Below, one piece after another: positions 13,601 to 22,569 of a stretch of 64,000 nucleotides of DNA; position 1 is the stretch's first letter, and each line of letters begins with the position of its first letter. Made by a program: the position numbers and the translations under genes. The notes beneath the pieces were generated by a model, which did no database searches, was not told the origin of the DNA, and worked only from the letters and a program-made list of their open reading frames with translations. Source of the stretch: Asterias amurensis (taxonomy: Eukaryota; Echinodermata; Asteroidea; Forcipulatida; Asteriidae); contig NC_092651.1 in the NCBI RefSeq assembly GCF_032118995.1, positions 19,142,349 through 19,206,348 of the forward strand, written 5' to 3'.

Positions 13601-16600
13601 ATCTGACTCTCCCTATAAACAACAGCACACTCCACCCATCAACTTCCATCCGGAATCTTGGTGTTGTCTTCGACAATACTATGTCGATGAGTGATCATGT
13701 CACATCAGTCTGCAAATCAGCTAACTACCACCTCCGAAATATTGGTAGAATCCGAAAGTACATTGACGCTGAAGCCTGTCACGCCGCTGTTAGGGCACTT
13801 GTACTCTCCAGATTGGACTACTGCAACTCTTTGTTATGTGGTCTCAAGCAATCTGATTTAAGCAAGTTACAAAAGATACAAAACAGAGCATCCCGTATCA
13901 TCTTCTCCTACCCAAACCATGTCCCCACTTCACCACTGATCAAACAGCTGCACTGGCTCCCAGTAGAAAAACGAATAATGTTCAAATTGGCCTTAAACAT
14001 GTTTAAGTGTATGTCTGGTACTTTTCCCACATACATTTCCAACTCATTAGAAACCAGGGCTACAAAGAGCAACTTACGTTCACAGGGCAACTTGTATATT
14101 CCTCGAACCACCAGAAAATCAGGAGACAGAGCATTTTCAGTTGCAGGCCCTAGGATGTGGAATTCCCTTCCAAACTCAACCAAAAGTTCTAGCTCTGTTA
14201 CCTTGTCAAAAGGTCTCTGAAAACATTCATTTTCAATCAGTAAATCTCGCATGCTTGGCCTGCGGTTTTAGTCAAAGAGAGACCGGCTTTGCGCGGGACT
14301 TTCTTGGCTAAATGCTGCTAGCTTTGCCTAGTCGTGGTTTTCCTCTTGGTTTTGTTTGCATTCCCTTTTTTGTTTTTTCCTGTCATTCTCTGAGCGCTTT
14401 GTAACCTTAGGAAAAGGCGCTATATAAATGGTATTATTATTATTTTTATCATATTTTACGTTAAAAAAAAAGGGCCCTCATCTTCCTCTTTTTGGAAAAA
14501 TCCGGACGATCAACGTTTTTTTTTTTTGGCCTAACCAACAATTGAATAAAGGAGTAACCAACAAATAATCGATCATTGCTACTTTTGTTGGGTAGCAACC
14601 TTTGTCCAACACGGTTGTCCAACGTTGGTTCAAATATCAACTGACTACATTATTGGGCAACATCTTAACCAACATAATGGTAAACAAACTTGCCCAACTA
14701 TTGGTCAAAAGTTATTGCCCAACTGTTGGGTAAAATGATTTGACCAACTTTTTTTTGTTAAACTGTTTGCCCAACTATTGGATAAACGTTATTGCCCAAC
14801 CACTGTTGGTTAAGTTATGCCCAATTATGTAGTCAGTTGATATTTGAACCAACGTTGGGCAAAAAAGTTGGGAAATTTTTGACCAACGGGATTTGCAGTG
14901 CATGAATGTAGGTGAAAGGGCCTCGAAGTGTGACTTTAGGTGTTCAGTCTAACTATACTTACCTGTCTGATAACCCTTGCATCTTCTCCGTAGCGGAGTT
15001 CCTGATATCTTGAAATCACACATAGTAGACTCAATGACTGCAGATGAATGAGTCACAAAAAACTATTAAGTCATCATTTTAGTTTTAAATTCAAATTCAC
15101 ATACACATTTATTTCCATGAAAAATATCGACAAGTACATGTTTACTATTTGAGTAAAGCAAAAATGACATAAAGTGTTTGATTGATTATAATTCATCTTT
15201 TTACTTGTAAAGCGCCTGGGAGCATTTTTAATGGATTTGGCGCTATATAAATGTTTATTATTATTATTATTATTATTATAAAGTAGCCTAGCAGGATGAA
15301 TGTAATAAATGGGGCTGTTTTGATAAGCATAGACTTTTAAAACCACGTCTGCAAAAGATGTAACCTCCCTACACAAGAAATGCAAGGAAACTCAATGGCT
15401 CCACTCTTGACAATAATTGTCAGCGCACTAGTTATTTGTAAAAACATTTTGAATATGCTCGACTTTTTGAGCTTTTTATATGACGTGTTGTATCATAAAT
15501 AAAGTGTACAACGCAAAAACTTTTTTCCAGTTAAAATTATTATGTTCCTATTGTCGTGTCAATCTGTTTGAATGCAGAACAGACTGGTACCGGAATACAT
15601 GTTTATAAATGAGCACAATGTACATGTGCACGGTTTAATGTTTACTTAGTACGCGTTTAAGGTTACGAGCATAAAATCTCACTTGGTAACGAGTAATGGG
15701 GAGAGGTTGACAGTATAAAACATTGTGAGAAATGGCTCCCTCTAAAGTGACGTAGTTTTCGAGAAAGAAGTAATTTTCCACGAATTTGATTTCGAGACCT
15801 CAAGTTTAGAATTTTGAGGTCTCGAAATCAAGCACCTGAAAGCACACAACTTCGTGTGACAAGGGTGTTTTTTCTTTCATAGTTTATCTCGCAACTTCAA
15901 GACGACCAATCGAGCTAAAATTTTCGCAGGTTTGTTATTTTATGTGTATGTTGAGATACACCAAATGAGAAGACTGGTCTTTGACAATTACCAATAGTGT
16001 CCAGTGTCTTTAAGTTTATTCCATCTCAACTCGGGTCTGCTCAAACACTTCAGTTTATATAGATTTTATGACTCAACAACCATCCAAACAAAATATTTGA
16101 TATGAGAGTGTCTTGTTCAGATCTGTGTGTATTTAGAGAGCTTCGACATATAAGGACCAGTTTTCTTTGGTCATCACGCGGTTGCTTTATGCCTACACCA
16201 TTTTCGGTCCAAATACAGCACCAATTTTGAACCCTGAGGTCACCCATGCGTTTGATTATGAAAATGGAAACGGCTTCTAATCAAAAACTGTCGAAACTCT
16301 CATCATGGTACGGCTTTGGTTGTGATACTATGTATAGCCTCCTCTTGTGAGGACATGAAATCATGTTTTGCCGGTCACCTATACAATCAAGCGTGTACAT
16401 TCATTTGCTAAAAATCCTTCAAAATATAGCAAATATTGTCCTTTACGCCCGTTTCAAAACTTCAAAAAAAAAAAGTGATTATTATACACATCTTGACTGG
16501 CAACGAGGTTACTAGTATACGTCTATTCCCACGAGGGACTTTGAGTGACCAGAAGAGCGACCTATTTCCCGAGGCCGAAGGCCGAGGGAAATAGGCCCCT

Positions 16601-19600
16601 CTTCTGGTCACTCACAGGCCCGAGGGGAATAGACGTACACTAGTTACCGAATTATGCCAGTCAATATGTGTTTTATAACACAGGTCGGTCTTAAAATGTC
16701 AAATATGAACAGAAAAGGGAATTTTGTAGTTTGTTCACGGTTCAAGTCAAGAGAGGGCGCTGTTACCGCGGGCACTATTTGCAAAGTCTAGTGCCCGCTC
16801 TGGTACTATTCCCGCAAAACACGCGCGCGCGATCACTAGCCTATATTAGTTCATCCCACGTGACCGTGTTTCAGCCTACCAGAATACAGACAAAGCAAGA
16901 GGTGTGTTATCAATTAAAATAATGAACGCAAGGTCTTGTGGCAATTTTTTAACTTACGTATAAAACAACGAAAACAGCTGCCATAGACAAAGCAATGAGA
17001 TTCACCAAGTTGTACAGGTAACCATCTTCGAAAACCTTAAGAGATAAACGCAATAGAGATATATATAAATCACAAGAGAAACGATCACAAAAAAGTAATA
17101 GCTAAATATACCCATTGCATATGACGTCACTAAACCCAAACAGCGCCCTCACTAAGTCCAATAAAGTCTAGCCTGATCAGCTGCGTCTTTCCATGCTCGT
17201 GAATAACGCCAAAGAGTGGCCTAGGTCAATCCCCACCCATCTGCACCTTTCACTTAGATTCAATGCATACAACCGTAAAGTGCAGCTGCCAAACGACACC
17301 TCGGACCAATCAGATATGGAAACAGATATGGAAAGCTTACGTCATTGCACGTTTATCCAATGAATTAATGACCCAATGGAATCACTGGTTCTGAAAGAAA
17401 AGTGTAATAAAGTCCAATTATTCGCTGTGAGTTACGCGCGGTGTAAAACGTTCTTGTGCACGATTTCCAGTTTGAACTCCGATGATTAAAATGACCCTCG
17501 CGGAAATTGATGATGGCGTCATTCAGGAATCCATGATGATACAAGCTTTTAAAATTGATTGCACCATTGGCGCTTTCTAAAGCAAGGCTTTAGCTTCGGC
17601 TTCCCACACAGGTCCAGTACTCCTCCCTTGTTGGATACCAAAAACAATCGCTTTCAAAAATAGTTCAAGGAGCCTGAAGCCACAAATCGTGGTTTCGAAA
17701 AGGTCCTAAATTTGTTCCAGTTTGTCTATCTCACCTGAATCATTATATACAGATAGAAGGCACACAAGACGCACTGAACCAGGATAACAAGAACATCAGC
17801 CACTATGTATGGTATGAGAAGACCACGACGATCCTGTAGGGAGTTTAAAACAACACCAATGAAAGAGTGCATTGAAAGCTATAGGTGACACCAGGAGACT
17901 AGTTTCTCTAAGAAGGGGAGGGGTTGCCGGTGTCCCAGTGGATTTTGTCCACTGGACTGGAGATGCTGCCCCCCCAAGGAAACTTAACATTGGCTGGAGG
18001 AGAATGATTCAAAAGAGGGCGCTAACAGAAGAAGTTTGTACACAGTTCACCATAAACGGGGGACAGAATCATCCGGGGGGAGGGGGGGGGGGGGGGGGAT
18101 GCACAGGATTTACTGTCACACCGGCTGCTGCTTTAGGGGAAACTGTGCACAGCTGATGCCCAGTCCCCAGTCGACATTGCCGGGCAAGCAAGCAGAGCCC
18201 GTCTTCATGGTGCACTTAGACTTAAAGGCAGTGGACACTATTGGTAATTACTCCAAATAATTATCAGCATAAAACCTAAATTGGTAACAAGTAATGGGGA
18301 GAGGTTGATAGTATAAAATATTGTGAGAAACGGCTCCCTCTGAAGTGACGTAGTTTTCGAGAAAGAAGTAATTTTCCACGAATTTGATTTCGTGACCTCA
18401 AGTTTAGAAATAAACTTGAGGTCTCGAAATCAAGCATCTAAACGCACACAACTTCGTGTGACAACGGGTGTTTTTTCTTTCATTATTATCTCGCAACTTC
18501 GACGACCAACTGAGCTCAAATTTTCACAGGTTTGTTATTTCATGCATATGTTGAGATACGTACCAAGTGAGAAGACTGGTCTTTGACAATTACCAATAGT
18601 GTATACTGTCTTTAACTCAAGTCCCAATCCCGTGGGAGAGTCCTATTATTTTACACACAAAATGTATGTCCCATCGCCTAACGTAAGACGAAATTTGCGC
18701 ACCGGGCATCCCCAGCCTGTGCCGCGCCGCCAACAACAACATCTACATTTTGACGGTGGAACCATAATTATATAAAGTTATAAATAAGAACGGGCACAGT
18801 TCCAGACGGCTTGTTTTATAGTTGGCGTGGTATGCTTAGGGACCTCTCGCACGAGAACGGGACTTGAATCAAGTCCAGGAGCAACCTTACTATACCAGCA
18901 GAGAAAAAAACAACTGTTGTATGGACCGTAAGCGCAAAATTCCCCGGTAAGGCATATCGTGAAAATTGGGCCACCAAGGAGGCAGACATAACCTTTGGCT
19001 ATTGGCTTTGTATACACATGTACGTCGCATTTAAATGTGAATATACAGGAGCAAGGTTAAGGGTGACTATGGACGTGGGTTAAAATGAAGATCCCTGGTA
19101 GATCACGAGCCTCGACGTGTGGCGTCAGATGTTCAGCAGCCGATTTCACAAAACGCTAGGATTAATCCTATCACGAGTTAGGACGAGTAACTAGTCCTTA
19201 GGGTTTGCATGTTACAGTACCAGGCTGCAGTGACTCGTTCAAGTCCTAAGATCAATCCTATTGTGGGGAAGAGTTTGGTGAAATCGACGGCAGGCTTGTT
19301 CCCACGACACACCGCGTGAATTATTATGTCATCTCGAGGGAACACCGTTGGTGGCGCACTCTATGGCAAATGGCCAAAGTTTGACGTTGTGATGGACAGT
19401 TTTGAAATAATACTCACACAACAAACTCCCGCCACCATGAAGAAGGATGTGATACAGAGAAATAGCCACAACCCGACACCGACTGCATATCCGTAATAAA
19501 ATGGTGGAACGTCTGACACTGTAGTTTAATAAGTGTACAAAAAGGTATAAATGATTATTACACTGTTCAGGGTTAATTTGGGTATGCATTTACCATGATA

Positions 19601-20964
19601 GAAGGTTTTGAGGGAAAAAAAACCAATTACTCCAAGTTGTTGAAGGAACGTAAAGCATACGGTTCTCTAGAATATTTACATACTGGTGTCAGATGCAATT
19701 GTGTTCCCCGTGCAATACTGTCCGCTCCGGACACTTTTTTTAAATAAAAAAAAAAAAAAAAAAACACACATAAAAGGCCATTTGCACGCGCCATGTTGCC
19801 GCAAAGCATACTTGGCCCAATTTCATAGCGCCGCTTAAGCCCGCTTCCCCTTCGACCACAATCCTTGTCCGAAGCTGACTCACCTGATTCCGTTTGTAAA
19901 AGTCCAGAGTCGAACAAGTTATAGACACCCCATGCCGCCCATGACAATGACGTCACCTATAGGGGAAAAGGAAGCATTAGGTAATAACAATCCGTTGTTT
20001 TTCAGGGACGAACAATTTATTTTGATGACTAAGCTTATTTCATGGGCAAGTTGGTCCTCAACGTGCATATGACGCTAAGGACGAGTTCGGACACAATTTT
20101 CTTATGTAAAAAGGCTGGCTAGATCATCAAATTCCAAAGACCGTTCTATAATATCCTTGCTGATAAAATTAGATCAGTCTTACTGCAGGTAAAATTCAAG
20201 GCTCAAACATTTCTCATGTGTCCACAGCCTCACAGTCTATCAAAAGAATATAAACGTTTTTGATAGGCTATAAAAGAACTGGGATTTAGTGCGCCCAATA
20301 ATTGTAAAAAGTACTTATTCAAAAATATTGCCCACAAAGGGAATCTGTACCTTCATGTCCTCGCGATCCTTTGCGAGATATTTAAACAAAGAAAGTTGGC
20401 ATGTACACTTTTTATTGTTATTCAACCGTAAATCGAAGTTTCACTTTTGGTTTTCTTTCTGCTTTGTGACAACTAAAGTGTAAACCTGTGGAGGAACTTC
20501 TATTTACAATCATGCAGTGGGAAGTGATAAGGTTCTTTCGTAACTTGAAAGCTTAATGTCACGTTCGGAAAGACATTCTCACTCGGCGTATATTCCAACA
20601 TTCTCCCAACAGAACAAAAAATCTGAGTGAAAATTTGGATTAACTTGCGGTCGTCGAAGTTAAAAGGGAAAAATTTGATAAAGGAAAAACATTATACAAT
20701 GTGTGTTCTTTGATTCCTTAATAGACTTTGGCCTGAAGTCTTTGATATTATGAGTGTGAGAATTTACTATCAACAGCTCTCCCTTGGTCGTTACCAAATA
20801 AGTTCAAATGTCCAACATATATTTTGATTATTTACCAATGGTTTCCACCAGTGCCTTTAGAAAGCGTATTCAAAGATATCTTGATAACTCACCATTGAAA
20901 AGATCCCAGAGAAAATACATCCAGCTCGCACTCGGCAACAACAACAAGCTTTCATGATTGGCAT
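1693..20964 (-). CDS. Multi-spanning LAPTM/Mtp-like membrane protein (3' end not seen)
   Basis: Seven coding exons on the minus strand join in phase: 20964-20893 (ATG at 20964), 19956-19884, 19518-19418, 17833-17735, 17035-16958, 2482-2419 and 1799-1693. All have GT donors and AG acceptors. About 198 residues are encoded. The N-terminus has a run of four Cys followed by RVRAG, then a hydrophobic segment. Further hydrophobic segments lie in exons 3, 4 (DRRGLLIPYIVADVL), 5-6 and 7. The Cys-rich start followed by VR-[TA]-G and the LIP motif before a membrane helix resemble the LAPTM/Mtp family of endosomal-lysosomal proteins. That assignment is from memory. The last exon seen ends in a donor (1687-1692), so at least one exon is missing. 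A second in-frame ATG lies three codons downstream. The fifth intron is 14.5 kb and holds a LINE and many MITEs. Confidence 0.72.
2530..2612 (-). repeat. Truncated non-LTR retrotransposon tail
   Basis: An AATAATAAAAATAATAA tract is followed by TTTATAAGGCGC. Read on the minus strand this gives GCGCCTTATAAATG plus an ATT-rich end, as in the 3' tail of the intact LINE at 14.4 kb. No coding sequence remains. Confidence 0.45.
2917..3843. mobile_element. Inverted-repeat DNA element, ~930 bp
   Basis: The left end ATAGGTTTTCTCGGTCAAAT recurs inverted at the right end (CGAGAAAACCTAT), and similarity continues about 40 bp inward (GAGCAGCCAATTT against AAATTGGCTGCTC). The interior has many partial inverted copies of TCATTCGATTT-like words and no long reading frame. 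A TA dinucleotide may be the target duplication, but that is weak. The transposase family is unknown. Confidence 0.65.
4030..4677 (-). mobile_element. CACTG-type element, truncated inverted copy
   Basis: On the minus strand it starts ACGTTGGTCAAATCATTTG, runs through repeated TTGGGCAA/TTGGTCAA words, and then through an AACATGGCGAGTGG segment. The same order occurs on the plus strand at 48,614-49,250. A GTGAGT follows the ATGGCGAGTGG segment, but a stop codon comes first, so I do not call it a gene. Confidence 0.65.
4794..5169. mobile_element. TTAA-flanked hairpin MITE (AAAGGCAGTGGACAC family)
   Basis: The ends are TTAAAGGCAGTGGACAC and CACTGCCTTTAA, with TTAA on both sides. The interior holds the family hallmarks CACACGAAGTTGTGTGCG and GAGGTCTCGAAATC as short self-complementary blocks. 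Other copies lie at 6.6, 15.7, 18.2, 26.6, 27.2, 30.2, 31.1 and 47.3 kb. It is non-coding. TTAA target duplication is typical of piggyBac or Kolobok transposases. Confidence 0.85.
5696..5953. mobile_element. GGCCCAATTTCAT MITE plus an adjacent partial copy
   Basis: A complete copy runs 5765-5953, from GGCCCAATTTCATTAAGCTG to ATTGAGCCC. A partial copy (GGCCCGATTTCATAAAGC) sits just upstream at 5696-5762. This is the same family as 1497-1680. Confidence 0.65.
5954..6598. other. Intronic DNA without a recognised feature
   Basis: Apart from AT-rich runs I see no exon, RNA gene or clear repeat here. It lies in the large intron of the minus-strand membrane-protein gene. Confidence 0.5.
6599..6986. 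mobile_element. TTAA hairpin MITE (AAAGGCAGTGG family), divergent
   Basis: TTAAAGGCACTGTATACC opens the element and GAGCCTTTAA closes it. The interior keeps CACACTGTTGTGTGC and GAGACCTCAGCTGAGGTC. It is more diverged than the 18.2 kb copy. Confidence 0.75.
6990..7700. repeat. Degenerate tandem repeat, ~220-250 bp unit
   Basis: CCAATCAATTTGTAGAAATTAG occurs with variations near 7131, 7384 and 7603. GGTTTCACGAAGAG, AATGGCTTTAGTATGGCAG and AAAACACGTCA blocks keep the same order. There are about three copies and no conserved reading frame. Confidence 0.75.
8306..8994. repeat. Tandem array, ~121 bp unit, about six copies
   Basis: GGTCCTAGTGGTTAGTCCAC recurs near 8341, 8463, 8580, 8703, 8824 and 8945, followed each time by CTCCCCAAACCTGCTGCTAC and GAGGTCTGAAGCAGT. 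Units are nearly identical, so the array is young. It ends abruptly at CTGC before 8995. Short minus-strand reading frames through it exist only because the unit lacks stops. Confidence 0.9.
9074..9345 (+). mobile_element. CACTG-type element end with TTGGGCAA/TTGGTCAA subterminal array
   Basis: CACTGCAAATTTGTTGGTC is followed by about a dozen TTGGTCAA, TTGGGCAA, TTGCCCAA and TTGACCAA words in both orientations. Other members are at 4.0, 10.6 and 48.6 kb. The right end is not clear. Confidence 0.6.
9346..10625. other. Intronic DNA, no gene recognised
   Basis: It contains a short CA microsatellite (about 9416-9432), an A-rich tract (about 9791-9815) and ATT-rich stretches near 10110. No exon with good splice sites or RNA gene is apparent. 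Confidence 0.45.
10672..14460 (+). mobile_element. Full-length non-LTR retrotransposon (CR1/L2-like)
   Basis: It spans a short 5' leader, the 1072-codon ORF (11002-14220) and a 3' UTR ending GGCGCTATATAAATGG followed by an ATT-rich tail, the usual end of CR1/L2-type LINEs. The 5' boundary is set by the resumption of the host element and is approximate. It is in the antisense orientation relative to the gene whose intron it occupies. Confidence 0.8.
11002..14220 (+). CDS. LINE ORF2: endonuclease-reverse transcriptase
   Basis: An uninterrupted 1072-residue frame. Residues about 135-365 form an AP-endonuclease domain: NVAHWNVHS, FLTETWLG, YRPPPS, LGDFNIH and ISDHGVV. The reverse transcriptase follows: RPISNLQYLAK, SAYRPNHSTETALLH, LDLSAAFDTLDH, GVPQGSVIGPQ and the catalytic YADD in FHMYADDIQIY. 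The C-terminus carries RAFSVAGPRMWNSLP, a tail motif common in CR1/L2/Rex-like LINEs. The protein nicks target DNA and primes cDNA synthesis on the element's own RNA. The start is the first ATG; the first 100 or so residues match nothing I recognise, so translation may begin later. Absence of stops suggests recent activity. No separate ORF1 is visible. Confidence 0.93.
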   Translation: MFCRMFPVTLLTVSLVYALSAYTPLGIVITMDTTMLDSAYYVTMNESVQLEQTNSMPSLLYTRSELLVLKPSNNLCTLPTHVFQNLKDLGLLHLRSRRAGSHIRHRKIKSTIPNVRNGLQPSMSQPSQDNESSYLNVAHWNVHSACNKSLIICDYIISQNIDIMFLTETWLGFNDQVIINEITPPGFMCINIPRPGDKHGGIAVIFRDELHLIHVPCDNFETSTFEHALISDTTHHLHLAVIYRPPPSARNKLKTSTFLSDFDRFIEYIDELPGKLICLGDFNIHFDCPHKPDTSHVHTTLTAYGFKQLVTGPTHKLGHTLDGIIVKSDNDELVSDCTVDMNDISDHGVVNCKLHFIKPQPVLMASKFRNFRKIDHDAFARELTERLHDVTCEGDVDTAVVEFNSAVNCALDIHAPLLTSKPKPKRAKPRWYNNDVDDARRGRRQAERKWRKSRLPSDRTNYEQSKRKLAEVLVKAKSVFYRESLIGSSPNEVFRIVNNLTGKPRLTPSIQDSPTVLAQAFSKFVTDRIKNIRAHMDDVQLDSTSSADLHTCPPSAQFAHFMPITKDYLHKVIKNSATKSCQLDIVPTWVFKKHTATFLPKLTEIVNTSLTSGVFQELFKKAVITPSLKKQSLNKEVLKNYRPISNLQYLAKLMEKIACEQLSRHIVQHQLAEPLQSAYRPNHSTETALLHVQNDILRAIDKNNAIFMVMLDLSAAFDTLDHQTLLQRFHDRFGITDTALDWFTSYFNNRKSRVILPDGVTSDETVLRFGVPQGSVIGPQAFTMYLSPIGDLLRQHEVKFHMYADDIQIYVEFDPQIPNDAECGLFKLSKCISDVQHWMSSNKLQLNEEKTEFFIASSSCNYKHLAHLTLPINNSTLHPSTSIRNLGVVFDNTMSMSDHVTSVCKSANYHLRNIGRIRKYIDAEACHAAVRALVLSRLDYCNSLLCGLKQSDLSKLQKIQNRASRIIFSYPNHVPTSPLIKQLHWLPVEKRIMFKLALNMFKCMSGTFPTYISNSLETRATKSNLRSQGNLYIPRTTRKSGDRAFSVAGPRMWNSLPNSTKSSSSVTLSKGL
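15170..15290 (+). repeat. Truncated LINE 3' tail with ATT repeat
   Basis: AAAGCGCCTGGGAGCA, then GGCGCTATATAAATG and an ATTATTATT run. It is a 5'-truncated tail like that of the intact LINE. Confidence 0.65.
15657..16013. mobile_element. TTAA hairpin MITE (AAAGGCAGTGG family)
   Basis: It carries GGTAACGAGTAATGGGGAG, GAGGTCTCGAAATCAAGC and CACACAACTTCGTGTGACA and ends AATAGTGTCCAGTGTCTTTAA. The left terminus is rearranged and lacks the AAAGGCAGTGG words. Confidence 0.75.
16494..16664. mobile_element. GC-rich hairpin element
   Basis: GACTGGCAACGAGGTTACTA pairs with an imperfect inverted copy at the right end (TAGTTACCG...GCCAGTC). The centre CCGAGGCCGAAGGCCGAGG is self-complementary, and AGTGACCAGAAGAG pairs with CTCTTCTGGTCACT. 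It is non-coding. Confidence 0.7.
18222..18615. mobile_element. TTAA hairpin MITE (AAAGGCAGTGG family), well preserved
   Basis: TTAAAGGCAGTGGACACTAT starts it and TATACTGTCTTTAA ends it. The order AGTAATGGGGAGAGGTTGA, GAGGTCTCGAAATCAAGC, CACACAACTTCGTGTGACAA and CACAGGTTTGTTATTTCATG is intact. A poly-G tract at about 18,076-18,098 lies upstream. Confidence 0.85.
19139..19287. mobile_element. Short inverted-repeat MITE (GATTTCAC / TAGGATTAATCC family)
   Basis: GCCGATTTCACAAAACGCTA opens it and GTGAAATCG closes it. TAGGATTAATCCTA and GTTAGGACGAGTAAC recur in inverted form inside. Related sequence is at 25,330-25,525 and about 33,092-33,160. Confidence 0.65.
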
Positions 20965-21539
20965 GGCGTTTCTCACCCACCGTACATTGCCCCTGAATCA
21001 GTGTTAGTCACGAAGACAACCTAATGCTAAATAGTGTAAATAAAAATATAAACAATAAAACACCGCTACACAGTATGGTATGATGAAATAGGAGTGAACT
21101 GTATTAAACCCCCTCTACAACAAAAAAACAAAACTTTTACAGTTTCAGCAACCGAAATTGTAACGGCAATCTCAAACACGCAACAAAAACACAAAATTAA
21201 TATTAAGATCCAAAAATGGCCTAACCAAAATACTATATTATTCTATGATTCTACCGTACCAAATATCTAAAAAATAACACTGTTAGTAAACCAACACAAT
21301 ATTTATTTTGAATCAAAACACAGCTACAACCTTTAAATAGATCTTCTATTTAAAAAAGAAAAACCAACACAATCAACAGAAGCCTGAAATCAACAAAATA
21401 ATGTTCAATATGACGTCACATTTTGTTTTTGTTTTACATGTTTTAGCTTTAGGCCTATACTGCTTATCATTGAACAAGGTGCACCACTCTGGAACATAAC
21501 AATGTATTCAGTTAATAACCCATCATACTTACATGCGTT

Positions 21540-22569
21540 TTGAAGACAATACCAAGTTGGGGGATTTTGTTTCGACGGAGTAGTCTAGGGTTTGACAGGA
21601 CAGCAAAGGTGGCAATTATGGTAGCATATTGGTTCATCAGGCGATTTAACTATAATTCAATGTCAACGTAGGATGTATAGCTACACTCATTGTTTATTCC
21701 GGACGCTCCCAGCAGTGTGTTGTACAGATAAAACTTCCTGTTCCGGCTGTTTGGGGTGCATGGCCATAATCAGTTTTCCTTTCGTTTGCTGCGCTGTGTG
21801 TGCTTGTCAATAAAAGCATGGAGGTAGAATATGCGAGTCTGGACAGCCCCTCTCATGGGCAAGCTCTCAGACTCATGCTTCAATAGAAGCGTGGGTGAGA
21901 GATAAACCAAGAAAAAAGAGGGCAGTGCCGCACCAAATATCAACCAAATGTCTCTCCAGCTTCAGCCCACTGTAATCAAATCAAACCGTTTACTAGCTGA
22001 CAACTCATCTTCTTTATTCTTTTCAATAATAATATGCGATTTTTTAATAATATTGCATTTTGTAACTATAGAAAACTTCCACACAGAATAAGTAAAGTCT
22101 AACTCCATCTTGGCCATAGTGACTAGTAAGCCAAATGGGGCCATTTTCGGGGTTTGGTACTATTCACCCAAATTGCAACGACCAACAACCAAAGTGCAAA
22201 CAATGGATAACTAACACAATGAGCTTAATAATGTTTTCACGGGAGTGCCACGAAGTTAGTGTGATAATGAAATCACCATCGCTTACGCTGATAATCCAAT
22301 TTACGATGACCCCTCGAGGCCATCATTAATGACACAAAGTCTTCAATAATGGGAAATCAATAATCAACGACAGAGGGCGCCACACAACTACACTCCCGGA
22401 AATGAAAGCAAAATAACTGGGTTGTTTACTCTCCTCGATCGACTCTCGTTTCATCCGGATTTGTTTGACTGATTCTCAACATGTACTAAGTAAGAGAGTG
22501 TCACCACCTCGAAGGCGTTCCAGCCCATGCTGTGGAGGGTCCAGACATGCTGAGGTTGACAATAAGACC
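21540..22569. promoter_or_regulatory. Probable divergent promoter region
   Basis: The first coding exon of the minus-strand membrane-protein gene has an acceptor just upstream of its ATG (CTGATTCAG at 20993-21001). A likely 5' UTR exon with a GTAAG donor lies near 21,540. On the plus strand, the leader exon of the TNFR-like gene ends at 22,572. Both genes therefore probably start within this kilobase, head to head. I see no reliable TATA box and place no transcription start site. Confidence 0.3.

Larger units (their letters stand above)
10626..14900 (+). mobile_element. CACTG-ended DNA element split by a LINE insertion
   Basis: The left end CACTGCAAAACAAGTTGGTC (10626) runs only about 45 bp before LINE sequence begins. 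TTGGGCAA/TTGGTCAA arrays resume at about 14515 and end in TTTGCAGTG-like sequence at 14900. The termini are inverted copies (CACTGCAAA / TTTGCAGTG). No transposase gene is present. CACTG ends with subterminal repeats resemble CACTA/EnSpm architecture; that is inference. Confidence 0.6.

Noticed and set aside
16731..16922. 63-residue plus-strand frame with a basic start
   Set aside because: No domain or splice support, and it overlaps the region between a hairpin element and an exon on the other strand.
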